NCBI GenBank assembly: GCA_029265125.1 | Contig: JAJUJX010000004.1 | Span: 62,001-126,000, forward strand | Origin: Tolumonas sp008015085 | GTDB lineage: Bacteria; Pseudomonadota; Gammaproteobacteria; Enterobacterales; Aeromonadaceae | Direction: 5' to 3' | DNA: 64,000 nt | Shown here: one piece after another, positions 45,319 through 54,372 of the stretch | How the letters are laid out: every line of letters starts with the position of its first letter | How positions within the stretch are numbered: position 1 is the stretch's first letter | Position numbers and translations under genes: made by a program | The notes under the pieces: model-generated | Told to the model about the DNA's origin: nothing | Seen by the model: only the letters and a program-made list of their open reading frames with translations | Database searches by the model: none

Positions 45319-46798
45319 CATGCTTGCTGCTATCGATCTGGGGTCAAATAGTTTTCACATGATGGTCGCCCGGGTTGTTGATGGCCGCTTGCAGGTTGTT
45401 GATCGGTTAAAAGAACGTGTTCGTCTGGCCGAGGGGATGGACGAATACAAAAATCTGTCGGAGGAATCAATGAAGCGCGGGCTGGATTGTCTCGCGCTTT
45501 TTGCTGAAAGAATGCAAAGCATCCATCCTGATGATATTCGTGTTACCGGCACCTACACTCTGCGTGTTGCCCATAATGCGCAACACTTCATTGAGCGAGC
45601 CAGACAACTGCTCGGTCACCCGATTGAGATCATTTCCGGTCTGGAAGAAGCTCGTCTGATTTATCAGGGCGTTTCGCATACACAACATACTCAAGGGCGG
45701 ATGCTGGTTATTGATATTGGTGGTGGCAGCACTGAGCTTATCATCGGTGAAAAATATCAGCCAATGGCCCTAACCAGTCGTAAAATGGGCTGTGTGACCT
45801 TCAGTAAACAATTTTTCAGTAATGGAAAGTTGTCAGAAAAGAATTTCAATGCGGCTATTTTTGAAGCATTGCATCAACTGGAACCTATCCTTACGCAATT
45901 CACAACACTGAGCTGGAACCAGTGCTTAGGCAGCTCGGGCACGATCAAAACCGTGAAAGAATTATTGCTGGCCGCAGGAAGTGATGGGCAAATAACACTG
46001 GCTGGACTGGAACATCTGAAGCAACAGATGATGCAGCAAAAATACATCGCTGAACTAGACTTACCGGGTCTAACCGATGATCGTCGCCCGGTAATTGCTG
46101 CCGGCGTTGCAATTTTGATCGCATTATTTCAGGGATTGGGGATCGACCGCATGGAGTATTCTGACGGCGCTTTACGTGAAGGTATACTGTATGAATTTGC
46201 TTCGCGCCAGGAACAGCATGATATCCGGGAACAAACAGCCAAAGGGCTGGCGGATATGTATCATATTGATACGAAACAGGCTAACCGGATCAAAGAAACT
46301 GCGTTGTCATTGTTTGACTCCGTAGCAACCGATTGGCTACTACCACCCGACCAGATGCGGCCTGTGGTTAGCTGGGCAGCCGCACTGCATGAAGTTGGGC
46401 TGGTAATCAACTTTTCTGCTATTCAGCGCCATTCGTCCTATATTCTGCAAAACTCTGATTTACCCGGCTTCAACCAGGAAGAACAACAGGCACTGGCATC
46501 GCTGGTTCGTTTCCACCGTAAAGCTATTAAGGCTTACGAATTTACACCTATTCCTAACTATGACGATCAGGCAATCTGGCGCTGTATCCGCTTACTTCGC
46601 ATTGCCGTAGCACTGCACCACCGTCGTCTTGATGGGATCCTGCCTCATATTGGTATCAGAGTAATTGGTGACACTATGACTCTGATTTTGCCTAAGCAAT
46701 GGACCGAAAATAACAAACTACTGATGCAAAACCTTGAACGCGAACAGAAATACATGAAAGCCATGTTGTGGGAGCTGGTGTTGGAAGTAGTGGACTAA
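45308..46798 (+). CDS. ppx: Exopolyphosphatase / guanosine pentaphosphatase Ppx
   Basis: 496 residues from the ATG at 45308, which overlaps the ppk stop by 11 bp; an ATG at 45320 is an alternative. An upstream start inside ppk (45203) is rejected because the first 35 residues are ppk read in another frame. ASKHA-fold motifs AAIDLGSNSFHMM and IDIGGGSTELIIG are present, and the C-terminal HD-like helical domain includes HEVGL. It degrades polyphosphate from its ends. It is translationally coupled to ppk. Confidence 0.95.
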   Translation: MPNNMLAAIDLGSNSFHMMVARVVDGRLQVVDRLKERVRLAEGMDEYKNLSEESMKRGLDCLALFAERMQSIHPDDIRVTGTYTLRVAHNAQHFIERARQLLGHPIEIISGLEEARLIYQGVSHTQHTQGRMLVIDIGGGSTELIIGEKYQPMALTSRKMGCVTFSKQFFSNGKLSEKNFNAAIFEALHQLEPILTQFTTLSWNQCLGSSGTIKTVKELLLAAGSDGQITLAGLEHLKQQMMQQKYIAELDLPGLTDDRRPVIAAGVAILIALFQGLGIDRMEYSDGALREGILYEFASRQEQHDIREQTAKGLADMYHIDTKQANRIKETALSLFDSVATDWLLPPDQMRPVVSWAAALHEVGLVINFSAIQRHSSYILQNSDLPGFNQEEQQALASLVRFHRKAIKAYEFTPIPNYDDQAIWRCIRLLRIAVALHHRRLDGILPHIGIRVIGDTMTLILPKQWTENNKLLMQNLEREQKYMKAMLWELVLEVVD

Positions 46799-46801
46799 CA
46801 A

Positions 46802-47314
46802 TCAATCTATCAACGGATTTTGTTGCTTTAGCTGTTGTTTCGCTGCTTTCTTTTCTTCCCTGCGCCGACGGAAAAAATCACTGAGTTGTCGGCTGCAGGC
46901 ATCGGCCTCCACCCCGCCGCTTACCTGCACTTTGTGGTTATGACGGGGATCACTCAGCACATCAAACACCGACCCCGCAGCCCCGGTTTTCAGATCGCAG
47001 GCACCATAGACCAGCCGACTGATCCGGCTATGAACCATCGCCCCTGCGCACATAACACAAGGCTCCAGAGTGACATACAGCGTAGCCCCTAATAACCGGT
47101 AGTTTCCTATTTTTTGCCCCGCCTGACGGATCGCCATAATTTCCGCATGCGCACAAGGATCATGATTAGAGATAGAGAGATTCCACCCTTCGCCGATAAC
47201 CTCATTATCGACTACTAGTACTGCACCGACAGGCACCTCGCCAGCCTCCTCCGCCCTGCAGGCAAGTTGTATCGCATATTGCATCCACTTAATATCTTGT
47301 TCTGCTTGTGACAT
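46802..47314 (-). CDS. tadA: tRNA-specific adenosine deaminase TadA
   Basis: 170 residues. Zinc-deaminase motifs are HAEIMAIRQA (His56, catalytic Glu58) and PCVMCAGAM (Cys86, Cys89). It makes inosine at position 34 of tRNA-Arg(ACG). It converges with ppx, with 3 bp between the stop codons, and lies downstream of pstS on the same strand but beyond the pstS terminator. The ribosome site GAGG lies 8-9 nt before the ATG. Confidence 0.96.
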   Translation of the reverse strand: MSQAEQDIKWMQYAIQLACRAEEAGEVPVGAVLVVDNEVIGEGWNLSISNHDPCAHAEIMAIRQAGQKIGNYRLLGATLYVTLEPCVMCAGAMVHSRISRLVYGACDLKTGAAGSVFDVLSDPRHNHKVQVSGGVEADACSRQLSDFFRRRREEKKAAKQQLKQQNPLID

Positions 47315-47401
47315 GACTCATCCTCATTAACGGCTGTTATTATGCCCCAGCATGGATGAAAATCAGAGAAGGGAAGTAAACAAGAAAGAATACAAAGTAA
47401 A

Positions 47402-47422
47402 ACGGAGCTCTGAGAGCCCCGT
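47402..47422 (-). terminator. Terminator after pstS
   Basis: A 9-bp stem with one A-C mismatch (47402-47410 with 47414-47422; ACGGAGCTC/GAGCCCCGT) has a 3-nt loop and is followed on the minus strand by TTTTACTTTG. Confidence 0.78.
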
Positions 47423-47440
47423 CGTTATGCTGAATTAAAA

Positions 47441-48415
47441 TTATTTATTCAGAATTTCCAGTTGTTTTTCAACAACTTTTGCAGGAAGAGGGATGTAACC
47501 ATCTTTTTCTACAATGTTCTGACCTGATTTGGACAGGATCATTTTCAGGAACTCTTTCTGCATTGGATCCAATGGCTTGTTCGGTGCTTTGTTTACATAG
47601 ACAAACAGGTAACGAGACAGTGGGTAAGTGCCCTTGATTGCGTTCTCTTCTGTTGCGTCAACGAAAGTCTTACCGCCATCTTTAGACAATGGGATCGCTT
47701 TTACACCTGATGTTTTGTATCCGATGCCTGAATAACCGAGACCATTCAGTGATGCAGCAACAGACTGCACTACAGAGGCTGAGCCAGGCTGTTCGTTAAC
47801 GGTGTTTTTAAAGTCACCTTTACACAGCGCATGTTCTTTAAAGTAACCATAAGTACCGGATACTGAGTTACGGCCAAACAATTGGATATCTTTATCAGCC
47901 CACTCGCCAGTCAGCCCCAGATCACCCCATTTAGTGGTTGTCTGAGTACCACCACATTTCATGGTAGTGGAGAACGTTTCATCCAGCTGTAACATTGTTA
48001 ACCCTTTGATTGGATTGTCTTTGTGTGCAAAGACAGCCAGAGCATCAATGGCTACAGGCACTGCAGTCGGTTTATATCCGTAGCGTTTTTCGAAAGCCTC
48101 GATTTCACCTTCTTTCATCTTACGGCTCATTGGGCCAAACTGAGATGTCCCTTCAGTCAGTGCTGGTGGTGCAGTAGAAGAACCGGCGGCCTGGATTTGA
48201 ATATTTACGTTAGGATACAGACGTTTGTACTCTTCAGCCCACAGCGTCATCATGTTAGCCAGAGTATCAGAGCCTACAGATGATAAGTTACCAGAGATGC
48301 CGCTTACTTTCTGATATTCAGGCAGTGAAGCATCTACACCAGCAGACCAGGCTTGAGTTGCCATTACGCTGGCAGCAGCAAAACCAACGACACTAACTAC
48401 TTTGTTCAGTTTCAT
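47441..48415 (-). CDS. pstS: Periplasmic phosphate-binding protein PstS
   Basis: 324 residues. A signal peptide ends near residue 25 (AASVMATQAWSA). SSVGSDTLANMM, AGSSTAPPALTEG and GRNSVSGTYGYFKEH carry the phosphate-binding loops (Ser/Thr-rich), as in the SphX/PstS family. It delivers phosphate to PstCA. It is separated from pstCAB by ppk-ppx and tadA, but has its own Pho box (48497-48514). It follows phoR by 109 bp. Confidence 0.95.
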   Translation of the reverse strand: MKLNKVVSVVGFAAASVMATQAWSAGVDASLPEYQKVSGISGNLSSVGSDTLANMMTLWAEEYKRLYPNVNIQIQAAGSSTAPPALTEGTSQFGPMSRKMKEGEIEAFEKRYGYKPTAVPVAIDALAVFAHKDNPIKGLTMLQLDETFSTTMKCGGTQTTTKWGDLGLTGEWADKDIQLFGRNSVSGTYGYFKEHALCKGDFKNTVNEQPGSASVVQSVAASLNGLGYSGIGYKTSGVKAIPLSKDGGKTFVDATEENAIKGTYPLSRYLFVYVNKAPNKPLDPMQKEFLKMILSKSGQNIVEKDGYIPLPAKVVEKQLEILNK

Positions 48416-48480
48416 CCACTTTCTCCAGTTGAGAATGTTCTCTAAGTTGACGCAGACAAGTATCTAACGCCAATGTGACC

Positions 48481-48514
48481 AATTTACTAAAGATAGATGA
48501 CAATTGTGTTACAG
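48481..48514 (-). promoter_or_regulatory. Pho box and -10 of the pstS promoter
   Basis: Minus-strand CTGTAACACAATTGTCAT (48497-48514) is followed after exactly 10 nt by TAAATT (48481-48486). It lies in the 109-bp phoR-pstS gap, so pstS can be transcribed apart from phoBR. Confidence 0.82.
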
Positions 48515-48524
48515 CAATAAATGC

Positions 48525-49829
48525 CTATTTACCGGCTTTTGCCACCAGATTTTCTGGTATGCGGAAACTGAAACAACTGCCGATACCGGGCGTACTTTCA
48601 ATATTCAATAAACTGTCATGATGGCTGAGCGCATGTTTAACAATTGCCAGCCCCAGCCCTGCACCACCGGTTTGCCGGGAACGGGCTTTATCCGCCCGAT
48701 AAAAGCGATCGGTCAGCCGCCCTAAATGCTCTGGTGCTATACCCTCTCCCTGATCGGTCACTTTAAATATGGCCTGAGCGCCATCCCGACACCAATCCAC
48801 CGTGATTTTGCGGCCTGCCGGTGTATATTTGATAGCGTTATTGACCAGATTCGTCATTGCACTACGCAGTTGATCTTCATCACCATAAATTTTCAAAGCA
48901 GGATCAATCTGGAATATGATTTCATGGGCAGCAGTTCCACTGAGCGCTTTAGCTTCTTGCTGTAACATCAATAGCATCTTCGGCACATCAATGACCCTGC
49001 TCCGATCGATATCAGTCGCCGCTTCGATCCGGGATAAAGTCAGTAATTGATCGACCAGGTTATCCATTCGTACAGTCTGCTCTAGCATTACCTGCTGCAT
49101 CTTTTTCCAGCGGGCTGGCGGAGGTAGTTGTTCCTCCAGCATTTCCAGGTAGCCTTTAAGTACTGTTAGTGGCGTACGTAACTCATGCGAAACATTTGCA
49201 ACGAAATTTTTTCGCATATTCTCAATGCTTTTTAGATGAGTTACATCGCGAACCACTAGCATGAATTGATCATCTGCATATGGCATTACCCGCGCCTCAA
49301 GAATTTTGTCATCATTGATTGGTGATGGCATAAGCAACGGCTCATCAAATTCACGCTGACGCAAAAAATTCACGAATGACGGGTGACGGATCAAGTTGCT
49401 GATATTTTGTCCTGCATCTTCCGGCCAGCGAAAGCCCAGACATTGACTTGCCAGCCGGTTACACCAGATGATTGAACCATCATTACGGCAAACCACCGCA
49501 GCATCAGGCAGCGCTTCCGCTCCCTCACGAAAGCGACGGATCACACTAGCCAGCTCCCTGCGACGGGCACGGTGACGCTGCTGCAGCCGGTAGATGCCGT
49601 TGAAGATCAGTTCCCAGGTTCCAGGCCCTTGCGGCGGAATCAGACTGCGATCAGTCCATAGCCAGTCCTGCAGCCGTTTCTGGTAACGGTAAAACCAGAA
49701 TACATGATAGGTCAGTGCGACAATCAATCCCAGCTTCCAGTCACCCAGCAGCGCACTCCCCACCACCAGCGGAATATATAAGAGAAGAACTTTTTTAATG
49801 ACAGCAGACCAGTAATCAGGTTGGTGCAT
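48525..49829 (-). CDS. phoR: Phosphate-regulon sensor histidine kinase PhoR
   Basis: 434 residues. Two short membrane segments lie in the first 45 residues with no real periplasmic domain, as in E. coli PhoR. A PAS domain (about 100-195), HisKA with His215 in FVANVSHELRTPL, and HATPase with DQLRSAMTNLVNNAIKYTP and GGAGLGLAIVKHAL follow. It senses phosphate status through PstB/PhoU and phosphorylates PhoB. It starts 8 bp after phoB. Confidence 0.96.
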   Translation of the reverse strand: MHQPDYWSAVIKKVLLLYIPLVVGSALLGDWKLGLIVALTYHVFWFYRYQKRLQDWLWTDRSLIPPQGPGTWELIFNGIYRLQQRHRARRRELASVIRRFREGAEALPDAAVVCRNDGSIIWCNRLASQCLGFRWPEDAGQNISNLIRHPSFVNFLRQREFDEPLLMPSPINDDKILEARVMPYADDQFMLVVRDVTHLKSIENMRKNFVANVSHELRTPLTVLKGYLEMLEEQLPPPARWKKMQQVMLEQTVRMDNLVDQLLTLSRIEAATDIDRSRVIDVPKMLLMLQQEAKALSGTAAHEIIFQIDPALKIYGDEDQLRSAMTNLVNNAIKYTPAGRKITVDWCRDGAQAIFKVTDQGEGIAPEHLGRLTDRFYRADKARSRQTGGAGLGLAIVKHALSHHDSLLNIESTPGIGSCFSFRIPENLVAKAGK

Positions 49830-49837
49830 ACGATCCC

Positions 49838-50527
49838 TTAAATACGGGCGGAAAAACGATAGCCGGAGCCACGGACCGTCTGAATTAATGCATCATGGCC
49901 AGTAACAGCCATCGATTTACGCAATCGCCGGATATGCACATCGACGGTGCGATCTTCCACATAGACATTAGTTCCCCAAACGTTATTCAACAGCTGTTCT
50001 CGGCTGTAAACACGTTCAGGGTGCGTCATAAAGAAATGCAATAAACGGAATTCAGTCGGCCCCATATCAAGAGGCTGCTCATTAGCCGTTACCCGATGAG
50101 AAACCGGATCAAGACGTAACCCTTGTACGTCAATGATCTCTTCGGTCGTAGTGGGAGCAGAGCGGCGCATTACCGCTTTAATGCGGGCACTCAGCTCTTT
50201 GGGTGAAAAGGGTTTAGTAATGTAATCATCCGCACCGACTTCCAGCCCCCGGACTTTGTCTTCTTCTTCGCCGCGAGCCGTCAGCATGACGATAGGAATA
50301 TTGCGGGTCAGTTCTTCCTGTTTCATGAGCTTGATGAACTGGATGCCACTCCCTCCGGGGATCATCCAATCCAACAGGATCAACTCAGGATAGGGTTCCT
50401 GAACTAATGCAACCGCTTCAGAGAAGTTGGCGGCCTCAATCGGTTCATACCCTTTTTGTTCCAGCATGAAGCTCAACATTTCCCGGATGGGCGCTTCATC
50501 TTCAACGACCAGTACGCGCACTGACAT
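49838..50527 (-). CDS. phoB: Phosphate-regulon response regulator PhoB
   Basis: 229 residues. The receiver domain has Asp53 (LILLDWMIPGG) as the phosphorylation site, acidic residues ED at 9-10 and Lys105 (ITKPFSPKEL). The OmpR-type winged helix (about 130-229) ends RIRRLRKSMAVTGHDALIQTVRGSGYRFS. It binds Pho boxes. Its own promoter has a near-perfect box, so it is probably autoactivated. It is transcribed with phoR. Confidence 0.97.
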   Translation of the reverse strand: MSVRVLVVEDEAPIREMLSFMLEQKGYEPIEAANFSEAVALVQEPYPELILLDWMIPGGSGIQFIKLMKQEELTRNIPIVMLTARGEEEDKVRGLEVGADDYITKPFSPKELSARIKAVMRRSAPTTTEEIIDVQGLRLDPVSHRVTANEQPLDMGPTEFRLLHFFMTHPERVYSREQLLNNVWGTNVYVEDRTVDVHIRRLRKSMAVTGHDALIQTVRGSGYRFSARI

Positions 50528-50559
50528 AGCAAAAACCCTTTTATGACAAATATGATGTC

Positions 50560-50593
50560 ATTATCGGAAGGTTTTATGACAGTTTTATGATAG
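50560..50593 (-). promoter_or_regulatory. Pho box and -10 of the phoBR promoter
   Basis: Minus-strand CTATCATAAAACTGTCAT (50576-50593) differs from an ideal double CTGTCAT box by one base, and GATAAT (50560-50565) lies exactly 10 nt on. This is the clearest of the four boxes. It lies in the gap after sbcC. Confidence 0.88.
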
Positions 50594-50610
50594 TCGGAAT
50601 TCCTGTCATA

Positions 50611-53600
50611 TCAAGGCAATATGATTCTACTCTCTCCGCCCCCGAGACTTTGTACTTTGATTTGTACACCAATCCGCTCAACCAGTGTCTGGACATGCGA
50701 TATGACACCGATCTGGCGTCCGGCGGCCTGCAATGCATCCAGACTGGCAATAGCCGTATCCAGACTTTCCGGATCCAGAGTACCGAAACCTTCATCGATA
50801 AACAGTGATTCGATTTGTGTATCGTGAGCTGACAACGACGATAAGCCAAGAGCCAATGCCAGCGAAACAAGAAAACTTTCTCCGCCCGACAGTGATTCAA
50901 CCGCCCGAATGTCATCTCCCATGTCACAATCGATGACTTGCAGTGCCAGATCAGTTCCTGGCACCCGTTGCAGCTGATAACGTGGTGCCAGCTCCGCCAG
51001 GTGCCGGTTAGCCAGCCCAAGCAGCTGCTCGAGCGTCAGACTTTGTGCAAAGGTACGAAATTTTGCGCCATTAGCAGAACCAATCAGATCGCTTAATTGC
51101 TGCCAGCGATCACTGATTTCAGACTGTATCAGATAAGCTTGTTGCAGCTGGCTTTGCATTTCAGAAGCTTCTTCTGCCTGTAATTGTAGACGCTTAATAT
51201 CGAACAGCAGTTCATCCAGATCCTGCAAATGTAGCATTGATTCTTGTTGTAACAAGATAAGCTGTTCACTATTCAGGCTACGCCAATGAGGCTGAGCGTC
51301 TTGTAAAGCCTGATAACGTTTCTGCAATTGTTCTGCCTGCTTTTCCCTTTCCTGTAATCGTGTTTTTGCCTGCGTAACTAATTCATGCTGGTGAGCTAAT
51401 TGCTCCCGTTGCAGACGAACTTGCTCAATTGGTACAAGCAGCAGCTGGCGGATATCATATTCATTAACTCCCAGTTTCTGCTGCTGCATCATGGTGCTGC
51501 GAACCAGGGCTCGTTGTTGTTCTTGCAATTGATCCAGATGATGTTGCTGACTGGTCACTTGCGATTGCAACGCAATCCGTTGTTCCTGCCACTGCTGTAG
51601 CTTTTGTTGAATCAGCTCTGCGTTCTGGCGGTTTTGCTTTAATAACTCAAGCCATTGTTGTTCTACCGACGACGCGGGCAGCCCTTGCAGGCACTGTTCT
51701 CGTTGCAGCATCAGCTGTTGATAATCTGCCTGCAGGCGTTCATGTTCCTGCGCCCGCAGTTGTACCTGTTCCTGTAATGTGAGCAAGCGGCTGTCCAGCG
51801 CTGATATTTCTGTTTGCAGCTGCTGATAATTCTGCTCATTTTTCTGCCAAAGCTGGTCAGCCGCCAGATACTCCTGACAGCATTTTTGCCAGCCTTCCAG
51901 CCAGACACTTCCCTGCTGAGTGTTCAGATAAGGCCGCCATTCCAGTGGCGCCAGCTGTTCGTCAAGCGACAATTCATTTTGTTGGATACGAAGTAACAGC
52001 GCTGACTGTTGCTGCTGCAATAGTTCAAATGCACTATGCAATTGACCCGACTGACCGCGCAATGCCATCAGATCCCGCTCATACACCTGAACTTGCTGTA
52101 AAATTTGCTCCTGTTGTGCAAGCAGCTGCTGCTGACGCTCGAACAGCACCCGGCTACGTTCATATTGCTGATGCAATTCTCCGGATTGCTGCATTTGTTC
52201 ATGCTGGATCTGCACCAGTTGTGAGATCACATTGACCAGTAAGGTGTCATCTTCTGGCCAGGCCGGCAGTAAGGCGACATGATCTTGCCTGAGTTGCTGC
52301 CACTGCTGTGCCAGTGTTTGCGACGCATCATCCAGTAACAGCAGCTGGCGTTGCATTTCTTCTCCGGCTCGGCGAGTCTGAGTTTCGGCTTCCTGCAACT
52401 GAGCCAGTTCCATCTGTCCACGTTCCAGTTGCTGTTGCAAAAAGTGCTGTTGATGATCCAATTGCAGTAAAAGACTGTCAGATACCTTTTCGTTACGGTA
52501 TGGGTGCTCAGTCGAACCACATAGCGGACATGGCTCATTCTCTATCAGATATGCCCGGTAATCATCTAACTGGCTGCGTGTCTGTGCTTGTTTCAGTGTT
52601 TGATTAACTTCAAGCCACTGCTGACGCATCGCGTCCATTTCCGGTACTAATGCCAGTCGGCGATCAACAATCACCTGAAGACTGTCAGTGAACTGCTGCT
52701 GACGCCCGGTAAGCTCAGTACGTTGCCGGTGCAGCTGGATGGCCTGCTCCGCCAATGCCTTGAGGTGATAGCAACGTTCTGCGATACCCTGTAATGCCTG
52801 CCAACGATTTTGCAGCTGTTGTAACATATGCCAGTCCAGCACATCGCCATCCTGCTGCAGGCGTTGTTGAATCGCTACTAACGCATCCTGATGCTCCTGA
52901 AAATGATGTTGAACCGCGAGTTGAGTCCGTTCCAGTTCTTTCAGTTGCTGCTGATAAGCAGAAATCTGCTGATTTTGTTGCTGCCAGCGTTGTTTGTCGC
53001 TCAGGAAATCCCGCATCGCCTTTAGGAGCGGTTGCAGTTGTTGTGCCTGTCGCTGCCAGTGATGATTTTCAGCCAACCAGGTTTTCAATTCAGAATTCTG
53101 CTGTTTTAATTGCAAAAAGTTATATTGTTGCTTCTGCCGCAGCTGTTGCTGCTGTGCTGTTTCTTTCTGCAATACAGAGAGTTGCTGAGCTGATATATGC
53201 AGCTGCTGCTCTCGTTCTTTTAGTGAATTATCCAGCTCTCGGGCCTGATGTATTTCTCGCTGCACAATAGCAAATGCCGCCTCATCGGTATCACGTTGGT
53301 TGATCGACTGCTGATACTGTTGCTGCAGTGGCTGTTCCTGCTCAAGATGCTGGATCAGTTGCTGCTGTTTTTGTTGTAAGTTACCGGTGATCTGCTGTAG
53401 TTCCAGCACAGTTCGATCTAACTGTTCATGCTCCGGACGGGCAATCTGTACCTTTTCCAGCAATGCCAGGCGTTGCCGGGCATGTTCCTGCCCCTGCCAC
53501 TCATCTGTCACCATCTGCAATTGCTGACGAGATTCCTCCGTTGCATCCTGTAGTTCCTGCAAGCGTCGCAGCATCTCCTGCCACTCCTGCAATAAACTTA

Positions 53601-54372
53601 ACTGCTGATTTTTCTGTTTTTGTTGCACCGATAATACTTGAAACTGAGCCTGCAAATTGTCTTTATCTTCCTGACTAAATTGCGGCTGTTCCCCCAGTTT
53701 CTCTTCCAGGGCAACTAATTTCTGTCGTTCCTCTTTTGCCCGTTCATAGGCTGCTACTGATAATGCCGAATAGTGCTCAGTCCCTGTCATTCGCTCCAGC
53801 AGGGCTGATCGTTCATCCATACTTGCTTTAAGAAAGGCAGCAAAATCACCTTGTGGCAGGATCACAGCCCGACGAAACTGCTCCCAGTTCAATCCGACCT
53901 TGTCATCGATCTGATTTTGTACGTCACGTTGCCCCCCTGCATACATAACGCCCTGTTCAGACAACTGGCGCAGGCTGCGTTCCTGCTTCTGGCATTTTCC
54001 GTCAGGGCGATTGCGTGCACGACGCACTGACCAGCGGGCACAATAAATCTCGCCATCACGACCAGTAAAATCAACTTCGGCATAAGCCGATACCGCACCA
54101 CGACTTAATATCAGCCGGACATCATTCGCTTTTAGCCGCTCGCTGTCATCCTGCCGACCAATTTCGGCCATGTTTTTTTTATTGGAAGGGAAACGGGCAA
54201 TCTGGTCATACAACGCCAGACAAATAGCGTCGAGGATGGTACTTTTTCCTGCACCGGTATTACCGGTAATAGCAAAAAGACCACTATCGCCCAGTCGCCC
54301 ACAGGTAAAATCGATATTGAATGGATGAGTCAGGCTGGCTAGATTTTCTCCGCGCACTGCTAATATTTTCAT
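50611..54372 (-). CDS. sbcC: Nuclease subunit SbcC (Rad50-like ATPase)
   Basis: 1253 residues, longer than E. coli SbcC (about 1050). Walker A GNTGAGKST (37-45), long heptad-rich arms very rich in Gln and Leu, a zinc hook CPLC near residue 615 (NEPCPLCGSTEHPY), then the ABC signature SLSGGESFLVSLALALGLS and Walker B LFIDEGFGTLD. With SbcD it cuts hairpins and DNA ends. The extra length lies in the coiled-coil arms. sbcD overlaps its start by 4 bp. It is followed by phoBR. Confidence 0.96.
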   Translation of the reverse strand: MKILAVRGENLASLTHPFNIDFTCGRLGDSGLFAITGNTGAGKSTILDAICLALYDQIARFPSNKKNMAEIGRQDDSERLKANDVRLILSRGAVSAYAEVDFTGRDGEIYCARWSVRRARNRPDGKCQKQERSLRQLSEQGVMYAGGQRDVQNQIDDKVGLNWEQFRRAVILPQGDFAAFLKASMDERSALLERMTGTEHYSALSVAAYERAKEERQKLVALEEKLGEQPQFSQEDKDNLQAQFQVLSVQQKQKNQQLSLLQEWQEMLRRLQELQDATEESRQQLQMVTDEWQGQEHARQRLALLEKVQIARPEHEQLDRTVLELQQITGNLQQKQQQLIQHLEQEQPLQQQYQQSINQRDTDEAAFAIVQREIHQARELDNSLKEREQQLHISAQQLSVLQKETAQQQQLRQKQQYNFLQLKQQNSELKTWLAENHHWQRQAQQLQPLLKAMRDFLSDKQRWQQQNQQISAYQQQLKELERTQLAVQHHFQEHQDALVAIQQRLQQDGDVLDWHMLQQLQNRWQALQGIAERCYHLKALAEQAIQLHRQRTELTGRQQQFTDSLQVIVDRRLALVPEMDAMRQQWLEVNQTLKQAQTRSQLDDYRAYLIENEPCPLCGSTEHPYRNEKVSDSLLLQLDHQQHFLQQQLERGQMELAQLQEAETQTRRAGEEMQRQLLLLDDASQTLAQQWQQLRQDHVALLPAWPEDDTLLVNVISQLVQIQHEQMQQSGELHQQYERSRVLFERQQQLLAQQEQILQQVQVYERDLMALRGQSGQLHSAFELLQQQQSALLLRIQQNELSLDEQLAPLEWRPYLNTQQGSVWLEGWQKCCQEYLAADQLWQKNEQNYQQLQTEISALDSRLLTLQEQVQLRAQEHERLQADYQQLMLQREQCLQGLPASSVEQQWLELLKQNRQNAELIQQKLQQWQEQRIALQSQVTSQQHHLDQLQEQQRALVRSTMMQQQKLGVNEYDIRQLLLVPIEQVRLQREQLAHQHELVTQAKTRLQEREKQAEQLQKRYQALQDAQPHWRSLNSEQLILLQQESMLHLQDLDELLFDIKRLQLQAEEASEMQSQLQQAYLIQSEISDRWQQLSDLIGSANGAKFRTFAQSLTLEQLLGLANRHLAELAPRYQLQRVPGTDLALQVIDCDMGDDIRAVESLSGGESFLVSLALALGLSSLSAHDTQIESLFIDEGFGTLDPESLDTAIASLDALQAAGRQIGVISHVQTLVERIGVQIKVQSLGGGESRIILP

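Noticed and set aside
52794..53270. Plus-strand reading frames antisense to sbcC
   Set aside because: They are alanine/valine-rich mirror images of the Gln/Leu-rich coiled-coil codons of sbcC.
51300..53700. Repeated CTG/TTG-rich stretches considered as a possible repeat array or CRISPR
   Set aside because: There is no regular repeat-spacer unit; the pattern is the codon use of glutamine-rich coiled coils in SbcC.
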